Source: Algoriphagus hitonicola (GTDB lineage Bacteria > Bacteroidota > Bacteroidia > Cytophagales > Cyclobacteriaceae). Taken from it: a DNA stretch of 64,000 bases. Positions 28,113 through 36,137 of this stretch are shown here, in pieces (the first letter of the stretch is position 1; each line of letters starts with the position of its first letter). The stretch covers positions 101,559 to 165,558 of the forward strand of contig NZ_FOPC01000010.1 of the NCBI RefSeq assembly GCF_900113375.1, written 5' to 3'. Below the pieces are notes generated by a model. The model was not told the DNA's origin. It was given only the letters and a program-made list of their open reading frames with translations, and made no database searches. A program made the position numbers and the translations under genes.

Positions 28113-28574
28113 TTATTGCAAATCTTCAAACAAATACTCCGGTAAAAAGGGGATATTATGAGCTTTCAAGAGCTCTATGTACTCGTATCTAAAAGTCATT
28201 TTTTTATGATGCTCCTCTTGATTTTTGATGTATCTAGTTACTCGGCTTAATTGACTTTGACTATACGCAAAACATCCAAAGCCTATTTGCCATTCAAATC
28301 TGTGTTTCAAATAACTCGTTTCATTTAGCCACTTAGAGGATTTTGATTTTGCGCTTTTCATAACATCAGAAATGGAATGCTTTGGGTAAAATCGAAACAA
28401 ACAATGAACATGATCACTTACCCCATTTACTATCAGAGTTTGACAACCTGTCTCATTAATGAGATTACCGATTACAGCCAAAAGCTCCATTTTGAATGAT
28501 TCATGGATTATTGCTGACCGATACTTTACAGCAAAAATAGCTTGACAATAAAGAGATGAGTAGGTATTTGGCAT
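28113..28574 (-). CDS. IS200/IS605-family transposase (TnpA, Y1/HUH)
   Basis: 153 residues, full length for IS200 TnpA. The HUH motif is H55-V-H57 in VSDHVHCLFRF and the catalytic tyrosine is Y115 in RVTRYIKNQEEHHKK. The frame is intact. No tnpB or iscB follows. It acts on single-stranded DNA by recognising subterminal hairpins, and palindromes are abundant on both sides. It belongs to a different subgroup from the RAYT at 1431-2009. Confidence 0.93.
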   Translation of the reverse strand: MPNTYSSLYCQAIFAVKYRSAIIHESFKMELLAVIGNLINETGCQTLIVNGVSDHVHCLFRFYPKHSISDVMKSAKSKSSKWLNETSYLKHRFEWQIGFGCFAYSQSQLSRVTRYIKNQEEHHKKMTFRYEYIELLKAHNIPFLPEYLFEDLQ

Positions 28575-28620
28575 AGGATATACTTTTTTACTTCACCTTA
28601 ATTTAAAAAAAATAATCGTT

Positions 28621-28762
28621 CGTGCCTCTGGCACTTTCCCTTTTCTATCTAATCACTGATCCAGCCATTAAAATGGCTGGTTATTAAATCGATCATGCCT
28701 CTGGCATTGAGGCCCGCGCCAAGTATCATTAATAATCCCTCAACCAAGTCCCAGCGGGACGG
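28621..28762. repeat. 142-bp direct repeat, right copy
   Basis: Right counterpart of 27963-28104, differing at two adjacent bases (CTTGT versus CTGAT). It holds the same four palindromes in the same order and lies upstream of the transposase start. Confidence 0.9.
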
Positions 28763-28831
28763 CCAATTTATAACTGGGGATTTTAATCCCTAGACTCTAA
28801 TCAATATCCAAACCCAGAGTCCCAGCGGCAC
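28748..28831. repeat. Palindromic repeat cluster, right of the IS200-like unit
   Basis: Direct counterpart of 27856-27940: GTCCCAGCGGGAC at 28748-28760, the same central stretch, then a decayed copy GTCCCAGCGGCAC at 28819-28831 in which one stem pair is lost. It shares its first palindrome with the 142-bp repeat and ends just before the TSUP stop. Confidence 0.78.
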
Positions 28832-28845
28832 GGAGCATTTTTTTC

Positions 28846-29589
28846 TTATCCCAAAATTAACTTCACCGAAGCAAAAAGCAACACAAAAGCCAAGAGGTAC
28901 TTCAGAGACTTGACCGAAAACCGTTTTGCTCCTAAATAAGCTCCCAAAATTCCCCCAGCCACAGTCAGCGGAACCAATATCCACAACTCCTCTTTCAGTG
29001 GTATCTCGTAAGTACTCGCCCCAAGAAATCCCGACACAGAATTCAAAAATATAAACAGGGCACTCAAGGCCGCCGTTTCCTTCACTCCTGCCCAGCCCAA
29101 CATCAATATAATGGGAGTCAAAATAATTCCCCCTCCGATTCCAATCATTCCTGATAGCAAGCCTATACTTATTCCCAAAATTGGCCCCATCCACCAACTT
29201 CGCTGGATTATTTTCTCATCAGCAACCGGAAAAATACCCGCAAACTTCAAAGCCGGAAAAAGTAACAACCCACCTAAAACCTTTTTGTAAATCGAGGCAT
29301 CCAATAAAATCGTCCCGCCCAAATAGGCCGCCGGAATCGAAAAAATGATCAAGGACCAAAACAAGCTTGTGGGAAATTCACCGGCTTTGCGATAGCTTAT
29401 AAAAGAAGCCATGGAAACCATCATGTTGAGAATCAAAGCCGTGGGCCGTATTTCTTCAGGTGCAAAACCCAACAATGCTAAAATCATCAAATATGAACTC
29501 GCTCCTCCATGACCGACAGAAGCATATAAAAATGCCGCAAAAGGCATCAGTAAAAACAAGGCATAGTAGATCAAATCCTCCATTACCAA
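28846..29589 (-). CDS. TauE/SafE (TSUP) family membrane permease
   Basis: 247 residues with about eight hydrophobic segments. Family repeats GFAPEEIRPTALILNMMVS and GIGGGIILTPIILML show the two inverted halves of a TSUP transporter. These proteins export or import sulfite, sulfonates or other organic anions; the substrate here is not known. The start overlaps moeA by 7 nt, so it is translated with the cofactor genes, and a role in sulfur or oxyanion handling for molybdopterin is a reasonable guess only. Confidence 0.88.
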   Translation of the reverse strand: MVMEDLIYYALFLLMPFAAFLYASVGHGGASSYLMILALLGFAPEEIRPTALILNMMVSMASFISYRKAGEFPTSLFWSLIIFSIPAAYLGGTILLDASIYKKVLGGLLLFPALKFAGIFPVADEKIIQRSWWMGPILGISIGLLSGMIGIGGGIILTPIILMLGWAGVKETAALSALFIFLNSVSGFLGASTYEIPLKEELWILVPLTVAGGILGAYLGAKRFSVKSLKYLLAFVLLFASVKLILG

Positions 29590-30758
29590 GGAAAAAATTT
29601 CACCTTTTCTCCAGCCTGAACAAACTCGATTTCCTCAGGGATTTCCACAAAGCCATCCGCCAAGCCAAAAGCAATCAAATTGAAGGATTCCTGTCCCTGT
29701 AGAATGTACGCCTTTTCCTCTTTCATCTCGGCTTTTAAAAATTGGGTCAGGGGAATTTTCTTTTCAAAATCATCTGCCAAGGGAACTTTGATATAGGCTT
29801 CCCAAGCGGTTGGTTCTCCCTGCCATGTACGAATCAAAGGCTTTACATATTGCATAAAACAGGAAAGAACGGAACCGGGATTTCCCGGTAATCCAAAAAC
29901 TAGTTTCCCTGCCTTTTGTCCCACGTAAAGCGGTTTTCCCGGTCGCTGTTTCAACTTATAAAACAGCTCCTGCACCTGATTTGCCTCCACCGCTTCCTTC
30001 ACAAAATCATAATCCCCTACCGAAATACCACCGGTAAAGATCACCAAATCACTGGATTCCATAGCTTCTTTCAATCCCTGGATAACCGCCTCTTTTTCAT
30101 CCCTAACTTTGATTTGATTGACCTGCCAAATCCCCAATTGCCGCAACCAAGACTCCAAAGCCGGGCCATTGGCATTGTAAATCTGACCGGGATTCAATTC
30201 TTCGCCCAAATCTTTGATTTCATTTCCGGTAATGATCAGCGAAATGCCGGGAAACTCCCAGACTTCCACATGCTCCACTCCCACCGAGGCCAATAAACTG
30301 ACCATCCCGGGTGTAATTTTCGAACCTTCTTCCGCAATTCGATCTCCAGCTCGGCACTGCGAACCTTGGTAGCGGACGTGTTTTCCTTTTTCTACTTCGG
30401 AAGAATCAAAAAAAATCTCATCCCCTTTTCGCTCCACCTTCTCCTGCATGATGACCGAATCCGCTCCTTTAGGCATGGGTGCACCGGTAAAAATCCGGAC
30501 AGCCTCTCCATTTTTGAGTTCCAAATTCATGGTGGAACCTGCCGAAATCTCTCCCTTAATCCGAAGAGAATTAAGATTTTCCTGCCAAAAAAAAGCATAG
30601 CCATCCATCGCCGAATTGTCAAAAGATGGCACATTGATTTTGGAAAAGACCGGCTCAGCCAAAAAATAGCCCAAAGCCTGAGAAATGGGGATTTTAATTT
30701 TCCTACGGGGCAAATTCAACTGTCCCAAAATTCTTTTTGCCTCAGCTACCCCTATCAT
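29583..30758 (-). CDS. moeA: Molybdopterin molybdenumtransferase MoeA
   Basis: 391 residues. It inserts molybdate into adenylated molybdopterin. Family motifs: SFDNSAMDGYAF, GAPMPKGADSVIMQE, the MoCF-binding motif VIFTGGISVGDYDFVKEAV and KPLYVGQKAGKLVFGLPGNP. The C-terminal domain IV is present. It follows moaA with only one base between and overlaps the TSUP gene by 7 nt. Confidence 0.95.
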   Translation of the reverse strand: MIGVAEAKRILGQLNLPRRKIKIPISQALGYFLAEPVFSKINVPSFDNSAMDGYAFFWQENLNSLRIKGEISAGSTMNLELKNGEAVRIFTGAPMPKGADSVIMQEKVERKGDEIFFDSSEVEKGKHVRYQGSQCRAGDRIAEEGSKITPGMVSLLASVGVEHVEVWEFPGISLIITGNEIKDLGEELNPGQIYNANGPALESWLRQLGIWQVNQIKVRDEKEAVIQGLKEAMESSDLVIFTGGISVGDYDFVKEAVEANQVQELFYKLKQRPGKPLYVGQKAGKLVFGLPGNPGSVLSCFMQYVKPLIRTWQGEPTAWEAYIKVPLADDFEKKIPLTQFLKAEMKEEKAYILQGQESFNLIAFGLADGFVEIPEEIEFVQAGEKVKFFPW

Positions 30759-30759
30759 T

Positions 30760-31740
30760 TTAGCCTCCGATTTTGATCATACTTCGATTTTCTATCGCAT
30801 CAGGATTGGTTTTGAGGTAGTCAGGATCAAACTGCCCCCCCAGCGCTTTATGCTTTCGGGAAATGGAAAGTCGAATGAGTTCTTCAATATTTTCTCCCTT
30901 GCGCAAAGCGCCCAAAAGATCCAACTCTTCTTTTCCAAACAAACAATTTTTGATTTTACCGTCTGCAGTGAGCCGAATGCGATTGCAGCCCGCGCAGAAG
31001 TTTTCACTCATGGTGGTGATAAAGGCAAAAGTTCCTGCAAAACCCGGAACCATATATTTTTTGGTAGTGTCGTGCTTTTTGTCCTCCAGTTTGATGATTT
31101 CAAATTTTTCCCGAACCAAGTCCAGCATCTGAGCCGCGGTGATCACTTTTTTGCTCTGCCAGTGATTTCCCGCAAAAGGCATAAACTCAATAAAGCGAAC
31201 ATGCAGCGGAAGCTTTTCGGTCAAGGTCACAAAGTCGCAAATCTCTTCCTCAATCAATCCGTGGAGGGCAACGGCGTTGATTTTTACCCGAAAACCATTC
31301 TGAAGCAACAACTCGATATTGTCCCAAACCTGCTGAAACTGATCACGACGGGTGAGTTGGAGGAATTTTTCCCGATTCAGCGTATCCAAGGACACATTGA
31401 CAGATCGCACACCTGCATTTTTAAGAGTTTCGATATGCTTATGAATCAATACACCATTGGTAGTCAAAGTCAGTTCCACGGGATGCTTGGAAAGTGCAGC
31501 CATTAGTTCAGGGAATTCTTTTCTGACCAAAGGTTCCCCACCGGTTAGCCGGATTTTTTTTACCCCCAGGCCGATAAAGGTTTCTGCGAGTTTAAGAATC
31601 TCCTCCTTACTCATCAACTTGGACTGGGGCATCCACTCCATTTCCTCCTGCGGCATGCAATAGGTGCAGCGAAAATTACAGTGATCCGTCAGCGAGATCC
31701 TGAGGTAATCGTGTGTACGTCCAAAATTGTCCTGAAGCAT
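30760..31740 (-). CDS. moaA: GTP 3',8-cyclase MoaA (radical SAM)
   Basis: 326 residues. First step of molybdopterin synthesis: rearranges GTP to 3',8-cyclo-GTP, which MoaC then converts to cPMP. The SAM cluster cysteines are C21, C25 and C28 (HCNFRCTYCMP). The second cluster cysteines are C249, C252 and C266 (FCAGCNRIRL ... KNCLF). The protein ends in GG, as needed for activity in the family. First gene of the moaA-moeA-TSUP operon. No moaC gene is in the window. Confidence 0.96.
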   Translation of the reverse strand: MLQDNFGRTHDYLRISLTDHCNFRCTYCMPQEEMEWMPQSKLMSKEEILKLAETFIGLGVKKIRLTGGEPLVRKEFPELMAALSKHPVELTLTTNGVLIHKHIETLKNAGVRSVNVSLDTLNREKFLQLTRRDQFQQVWDNIELLLQNGFRVKINAVALHGLIEEEICDFVTLTEKLPLHVRFIEFMPFAGNHWQSKKVITAAQMLDLVREKFEIIKLEDKKHDTTKKYMVPGFAGTFAFITTMSENFCAGCNRIRLTADGKIKNCLFGKEELDLLGALRKGENIEELIRLSISRKHKALGGQFDPDYLKTNPDAIENRSMIKIGG

Positions 31741-31831
31741 ATGCGATGTTACCAGCTTTTTATGTAAGAATCAATCCTCTAAAAGCCAATCCTTCCTAAA
31801 ACGAATTATTTATCCTTTGAATTCCACCTAG

Positions 31832-31866
31832 AAAAAAGCCAAGCTCAAGGAGCCTGGATTTTTTTG
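31832..31866. terminator. Terminator downstream of the AraC gene
   Basis: Stem CCAAGCT (31839-31845) / AGCCTGG (31851-31857), one wobble pair, flanked by an A-run on the left and a T-run on the right, so it works on both strands. It immediately follows the stop of the minus-strand AraC gene and insulates moaA. Confidence 0.75.
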
Positions 31867-31875
31867 TTAACCAAT

Positions 31876-32808
31876 CTATCTATTGTTTCCTGATTTTCGC
31901 GAATTGATCCCTCCTTTTCTAAATTGGGTAGGATTTAAATTCAGGTGTTTTTTGAAAAAATTATTGAAATGTGTCACCTCAGTAAATCCTAGCGAATAGG
32001 CAATTTCGGACACATTCCAGCTGCTTTGCTTTAAGAGAATTTTTGCCTCCTGAATGAGTCGATCGGCAATCAGCTGACTGGTGGTTTTCCCGGTCATTTC
32101 CTTCACCGCCCGGTTAAGGTGATTGACATGGATATTGAGTTGGTCGGCAAATTCTGCCGGAGCCCGCAAACCAATGGTTTGGTGGGTATCGTCGACTGGG
32201 AATTGCCTTTCGAGCAATTCCAGGAAGATCGAAGCAATCCGAAGGGAAGCATTGCCATGCTGAGTAATCTGAATCTCAGCAGGCTGCAGCTTCATGCCGA
32301 AGTGAATCAATTCAAAGACCAAGGCCCGGAGTGAATCATACTTGTATTTGTATTCCGAGTTGAATTCGGTTTGCATTTTTTCAAAAATGTTTTCCACCTG
32401 AACCGTTTCCTCATCCGTCAGTTCGAAGATGTGAGTCCCATTGGGATGAAAAACCTCGTACTGTTGGATTTGTCCGAAATTCATAAAAAAGTGTGGATTG
32501 AAAATGCAATAAATCCCCTGAGTTTCCGGACTCAGATGATCCCATTTATAGGGTACAAGCGGATTGGAAAAAGAAAGCGCCTGCTTTTTGACCTCATAAA
32601 TCCGATCAGCATAATGCACGGTACTCGCACCCTTGACCAGCATAATTTTATAAAAATCTCTTCTTCGGTAAGGTACCGCCTTGAGCTTTCCCTCGAAATA
32701 AGGCTCCAGCCGAAAAAGGTTAAAATGCCCGATTTCGTTTGCGATATTTTCCGGAATCCAATTGAATTTCCGCTTGTAAAACTCCTCTAGACTTTCGGGA
32801 TTTTCCAT
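31876..32808 (-). CDS. AraC family transcriptional regulator
   Basis: About 310 residues: N-terminal cupin-like sensing region, then a C-terminal double helix-turn-helix (LNIHVNHLNRAVKEMTGKTT and SSWNVSEIAYSLGFTEVTHF, ending NNFFKKHLNLNPTQFRK). I chose the ATG at 32808, giving MENPESLEEFYKRKF, over 32838. The restored upstream outer-membrane frame would stop at 32813, leaving a 4-bp gap typical of an operon. The target genes are unknown. Confidence 0.9.
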   Translation of the reverse strand: MENPESLEEFYKRKFNWIPENIANEIGHFNLFRLEPYFEGKLKAVPYRRRDFYKIMLVKGASTVHYADRIYEVKKQALSFSNPLVPYKWDHLSPETQGIYCIFNPHFFMNFGQIQQYEVFHPNGTHIFELTDEETVQVENIFEKMQTEFNSEYKYKYDSLRALVFELIHFGMKLQPAEIQITQHGNASLRIASIFLELLERQFPVDDTHQTIGLRAPAEFADQLNIHVNHLNRAVKEMTGKTTSQLIADRLIQEAKILLKQSSWNVSEIAYSLGFTEVTHFNNFFKKHLNLNPTQFRKGGINSRKSGNNR

Positions 32809-32812
32809 GAGA

Positions 32813-33621
32813 TTATTTTTTTGAATAAAGATTTTCAAACTTATACAACAGACTCACATTCCAAACCAAGTCATTTCCCGGGATGGTGGATTTGATTTTT
32901 TGATTGAAAAAAGTCTGAAACTGAAAAGGCAGTGCCCTTTTTTAAAGGTAAAGGCCGAATTGACATAATTTCCAGAGTTTTCATCTACTTGTAGAAAAAA
33001 GACCTGCGGATTGATACTCAAGCTGAGATCATTAACCAACTTCACGTCAGATATACCCGCATTCAAGGCGAAAAAGTCGGAATTTTTTGCTGCGATCACT
33101 TGTACACCGGATCCCCTCAGGTAATAAAATCCAAGAGAAAATTTATTGGTGACTTTATAGCTTGTGTTGACCTCCCCTGCAAGATAACGATTTGCCACAA
33201 AGGCCCTTTCCTGATTTCCATCCACTAGCATTTCTTTTTCCATAAATAGAAATGCCGGATGACCTCCAATAGTCAGCGAAAACCGCTTGTCCTTAATCAC
33301 CTTATACCTTCCCCAGAAAATAAATGTCCAGGGTTTTCCGTCCATTCCGAAGCGAAGCATCGGATCAAAGGATAGCCGCTTCCCTCCCATCGACAGATCA
33401 AAGAAGACGGCAGGTCTTCCCAGAGAAAAGGAAGGAATAATTGAAATCCCATTGTTGGTGGCTGTTATGGTACCACTCAACTGACGGTTTTCAGATTCCT
33501 GTGCATTCGAAATAACATTTACAAAAATCAATACAAAAGTCAGAAGTGAAAACACCACTGATTTGAGCAGTTGATTTTTCAGATAACTTGCTTTTTTAGA
33601 AATAAGCTCGACTACTCTCAT
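32813..33621 (-). pseudogene. Outer-membrane beta-barrel-like protein with an apparent 1-base frameshift
   Basis: As read, the frame is 33621-32854 (255 residues) with a signal peptide (cleavage near SNAQ) and alternating beta-strand character, but the end (from about GHCLFSF) looks random. After the A6 run at 32939-32944 (T6 on the plus strand) the next frame reads LPFQFQTFFNQKIKS and then WNVSLLYKFENLYSKK, ending in TAA at 32813-32815. That is a typical barrel C-terminus. One added A in the run would join them (TFKKRALPFQFQ). It is either a genuine frameshift or a homopolymer sequencing error. Function not recognised; it precedes the AraC gene by 4 bp if restored. Confidence 0.72.
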
Positions 33622-33889
33622 GATTCAATTGAATTACACCACAAAATTGCGGGGAAATAAAGAGCAGGAGCTAATGCTATTCAAATGATAAGTTACGATA
33701 TTCAAACAAAACTTACCCAAACTCTTTCCATCCGATTCCCAAAGAAAAAAAACCTTTCAAAAAGAAGAAAAGCTCATGTAAATTGTTTGAATTTGATAAG
33801 AAAAGGTTTGAAAATCATTAGCTATCAGGAGAAATAACTGTGAATTTTGTAAGAACGAAATTTGAATACTTAGGCAAAACTATTCGATC

Positions 33890-34336
33890 ATGAAAAAATA
33901 CGTCATCCTTTTCACCTTTTTCTTTTGTGCCGGTTTCGCAGTTGCTCAGTCCTCCGTCGAGCAGGAAATCAAACAGCTCTCTATGGACAAATGGCAGTGG
34001 ATGGCCGATAAGGACATCGCCAAACTAACTCCCCTCTTCCATCCAGAAGCCAAGTTCGTACACATGAGTGGTACCTGGACCACTGAACGCGAACTTGAAA
34101 TCATCGAGACGGGAAGCATTTGGTATAAAAAAGCAGATGTCCACGATACCGCAATCGAGATCCTAGGAAACACTGCCATCGTATGGAACCGAATCACGCT
34201 GACGGCCCATGTCCGAGGAAATGATGTAGCCACTGAATTCACTGTAACCGAAGTTTATCAGAAAGAGGAAACGGACTGGAAAATGCTGGCCTTAACTTTC
34301 AGTAGCGTGCGGGATACGCATGAGATTGAGAAGTAA
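33890..34336 (+). CDS. Secreted SnoaL/DUF4440-like NTF2-fold protein
   Basis: 148 residues with a signal peptide (cleavage near VAQ/SSV). The rest is a single NTF2-like cone fold: WQWMADKDIAKLTPLFHPEA, FVHMSGTW, AIVWNRITLTAHV and TEVYQKEETDWKMLALTFS are the expected strand blocks of DUF4440. Members are often of unknown function and may bind or isomerise small molecules. It lies 114 bp upstream of a flavodoxin-like lipoprotein in the same orientation. Confidence 0.82.
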   Translation: MKKYVILFTFFFCAGFAVAQSSVEQEIKQLSMDKWQWMADKDIAKLTPLFHPEAKFVHMSGTWTTERELEIIETGSIWYKKADVHDTAIEILGNTAIVWNRITLTAHVRGNDVATEFTVTEVYQKEETDWKMLALTFSSVRDTHEIEK

Positions 34337-34449
34337 AGCCGCCCAGGTTAGTGTCTCTACTAACTGAAGCAAAACAAGTGAGTGGGGACCTGACTAACCG
34401 TCAGGCAAGCACTCACTTGGGCATAAAAAACATCAGCATATTCAAACCA

Positions 34450-35061
34450 ATGAAGCTCCTTCTCCTAAGTATTTTCTTGTTTACCTCCCTGCTTGGTTCC
34501 TGCCAATCCAAACCCGAGACAATCGTGCAAAATACTCAGGTGACCTCCGAAAAAATACTTATCGTCTACCTCTCCAGGACCAAAAACACCAAAGCAGTGG
34601 CGGAGATGATTCAGAAAGAAGTTGGAGGTAGATTGGTCGAATTGGAATTGAAGACACCCTATCCGGAAGACTACCAAGCCATTGTGTCTCAAGTAGCCAG
34701 AGAAAATGAAACTGGCTTTCTACCACCTTTAAAAACCAAAATCCACGATCTGGATCAAGTAGAAGTGGTTTTTCTGGGATTCCCAACTTGGGGTATGCAA
34801 TTGCCTCCTCCGATAAAAAGTTTTCTTACCGAGAATAACCTGAGCGGGCAAAAGATCATCCCCTTCAATACCAACGGAGGCTATGGCATCGGAAGCAGTT
34901 TTGATACGCTGGAAGAGCTTTGTAAAGGCTGCCTGATTCTATCGGGATTTTCTGTTCGGGGTGGATCCGAGCGGGATGGAATTCTTTTTGTCATGGATGG
35001 GGAAAAAGAAATAAAGGTTGAAAAAGAAGTAAAAAAATGGCTTAGTAGCCTAAAATCCTGA
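34450..35061 (+). CDS. Flavodoxin-domain lipoprotein
   Basis: 203 residues from the ATG at 34450. That start gives a lipoprotein signal with lipobox SLLGSC, whereas the upstream ATG at 34351 would bury it. The flavodoxin fold begins KILIVYLSRTKNTKAVAEMI (FMN phosphate loop region), with FLGFPTWGMQLPPPIKSFL and NTNGGYGIGSSFDTLEE as the next FMN-binding loops. It probably sits on the outer face of a membrane and binds FMN; electron partners are unknown. Confidence 0.86.
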   Translation: MKLLLLSIFLFTSLLGSCQSKPETIVQNTQVTSEKILIVYLSRTKNTKAVAEMIQKEVGGRLVELELKTPYPEDYQAIVSQVARENETGFLPPLKTKIHDLDQVEVVFLGFPTWGMQLPPPIKSFLTENNLSGQKIIPFNTNGGYGIGSSFDTLEELCKGCLILSGFSVRGGSERDGILFVMDGEKEIKVEKEVKKWLSSLKS

Positions 35062-35166
35062 TTTTCAATAGCTCCAAAAGCTTAGGTATTGGTTGAGAAA
35101 AAGATTTTTTTAAACTTTCCATCTACTCTTTTGTTCTTGTAACAACATCTAAAAAACCTTCAAACG

Positions 35167-35715
35167 ATGAAAAAGACAAAAATTTTAGTACTAGCGGGAA
35201 GTTTCCTAGCTATGGGATTGTGGACCGCTTGTAGCGCTCCAAAAGAAGAAGCCACCGAAGAGACGGCTGTAGAAGAAGAAGTAGTGGAAGAAGCACCGGC
35301 TCCTTCAAATACGGTAGTGGATATTGCGATTGGATCTCCAGATCATACTACGCTGGTAGCTGCTGTCCAAGCTGCTGAATTAGTTGAAACGTTAAGTGGT
35401 GATGGACCATTCACGGTTTTTGCACCTACCAATGCAGCATTTGAAGCTTTACCGGCAGGTACTGTAGAAGATCTTTTGAAGCCTGAAAACAAAGAAACTT
35501 TAACAGGCATTCTTACTTTTCACGTAGTCTCTGGCAATGTATTATCCAGTGACCTAAGTGATGGTCAAGTTGTCACTACTCTTAATGGTCAAGAATTGAC
35601 CGTTTCTATCGTAGATGGTAATGTATCAATCGGCGGTGCAAATGTAGTTGCAGCTGATCTGGAAGGCACCAACGGTGTGGTTCATGTCATCGATACTGTC
35701 CTATTGCCACAATAA
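35167..35715 (+). CDS. Fasciclin (FAS1) domain lipoprotein
   Basis: 182 residues. The lipobox ends at C22 (LWTACSAP), followed by a Glu-rich linker (about residues 26-46) and one FAS1 domain with the H1 motif DGPFTVFAPTNAAFEALP and the H2 region NGVVHVIDTVLLPQ at the very end. FAS1 proteins mediate adhesion or surface interactions. Single-domain form, complete. Followed by a strong terminator. Confidence 0.93.
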   Translation: MKKTKILVLAGSFLAMGLWTACSAPKEEATEETAVEEEVVEEAPAPSNTVVDIAIGSPDHTTLVAAVQAAELVETLSGDGPFTVFAPTNAAFEALPAGTVEDLLKPENKETLTGILTFHVVSGNVLSSDLSDGQVVTTLNGQELTVSIVDGNVSIGGANVVAADLEGTNGVVHVIDTVLLPQ

Positions 35716-35735
35716 TTTATTGAAAACGACACTTA

Positions 35736-35766
35736 AGGCTGATCCTTTTCGGGTCAGCCTTTTTTT
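35736..35766 (+). terminator. Terminator of the fasciclin gene
   Basis: 10-bp stem AGGCTGATCC (35736-35745) / GGGTCAGCCT (35751-35760), one wobble, 5-nt loop, followed by six T. Confidence 0.9.
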
Positions 35767-36137
35767 ATGTTGGGAAAATGGGAGATTTTTTTGAATTATC
35801 TCCACACCTTGTTTTCCTTTCAGGTAGAGTTTTAAATTTTTTTTTGATGAAAGCAGGAAGCTGAAGACGGGTTTTCCAACCTAATTTTTATGTTATAAAA
35901 TTCAGAGATTCAGATAAATCTATTTTTATCCGACTACCAGTTGACTCTCGAATTTTTTAGCCATCTATTATCATTAATAAATAACTAGTGAGCCAATTGA
36001 TTTTTTCTTGAAAAAAACCCTAAATTTCCTCAGTACAAAAACCCGGTCGATAACCCCTGAATCTACCAAGGAAAAATTTGTCTGCTTTACCATCCATCCT
36101 TACCAACCCAAAATTCAATTAGCTGTTTATTAATAAT
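35767..36137. other. 371-bp gap with no recognised gene
   Basis: AT-rich leader region before the propeller sensor. I see no convincing TTTG-N19-TAnnTTTG promoter, no repeat copy and no conserved ORF. Confidence 0.5.

Larger units (their letters stand above)
27963..28762 (-). mobile_element. IS200-like transposase unit between 142-bp direct repeats
   Basis: An 800-bp unit: a near-identical 142-bp palindrome-rich repeat at each end and one Y1 transposase gene between. The hairpins probably serve as recognition sites, as in IS200/IS605-type transposition, although direct repeats of this length are not a classical IS200 feature. It lies between the toxin-antitoxin pair and the TSUP gene. Confidence 0.62.

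Noticed and set aside
28113-28574. tnpB or iscB partner of the IS200-like transposase
   Set aside because: No adjacent RuvC-containing ORF on either strand; only toxin-antitoxin and TSUP genes flank it.
30685-31506. A 273-residue open frame on the plus strand opposite moaA
   Set aside because: It lies antisense to a clear moaA and its translation has no recognisable domain; a shadow of moaA codon usage.
31741-31831. Moco riboswitch upstream of moaA
   Set aside because: The moaA upstream gap is under 100 bp before the AraC terminator and shows none of the multi-stem structure of the known motif.
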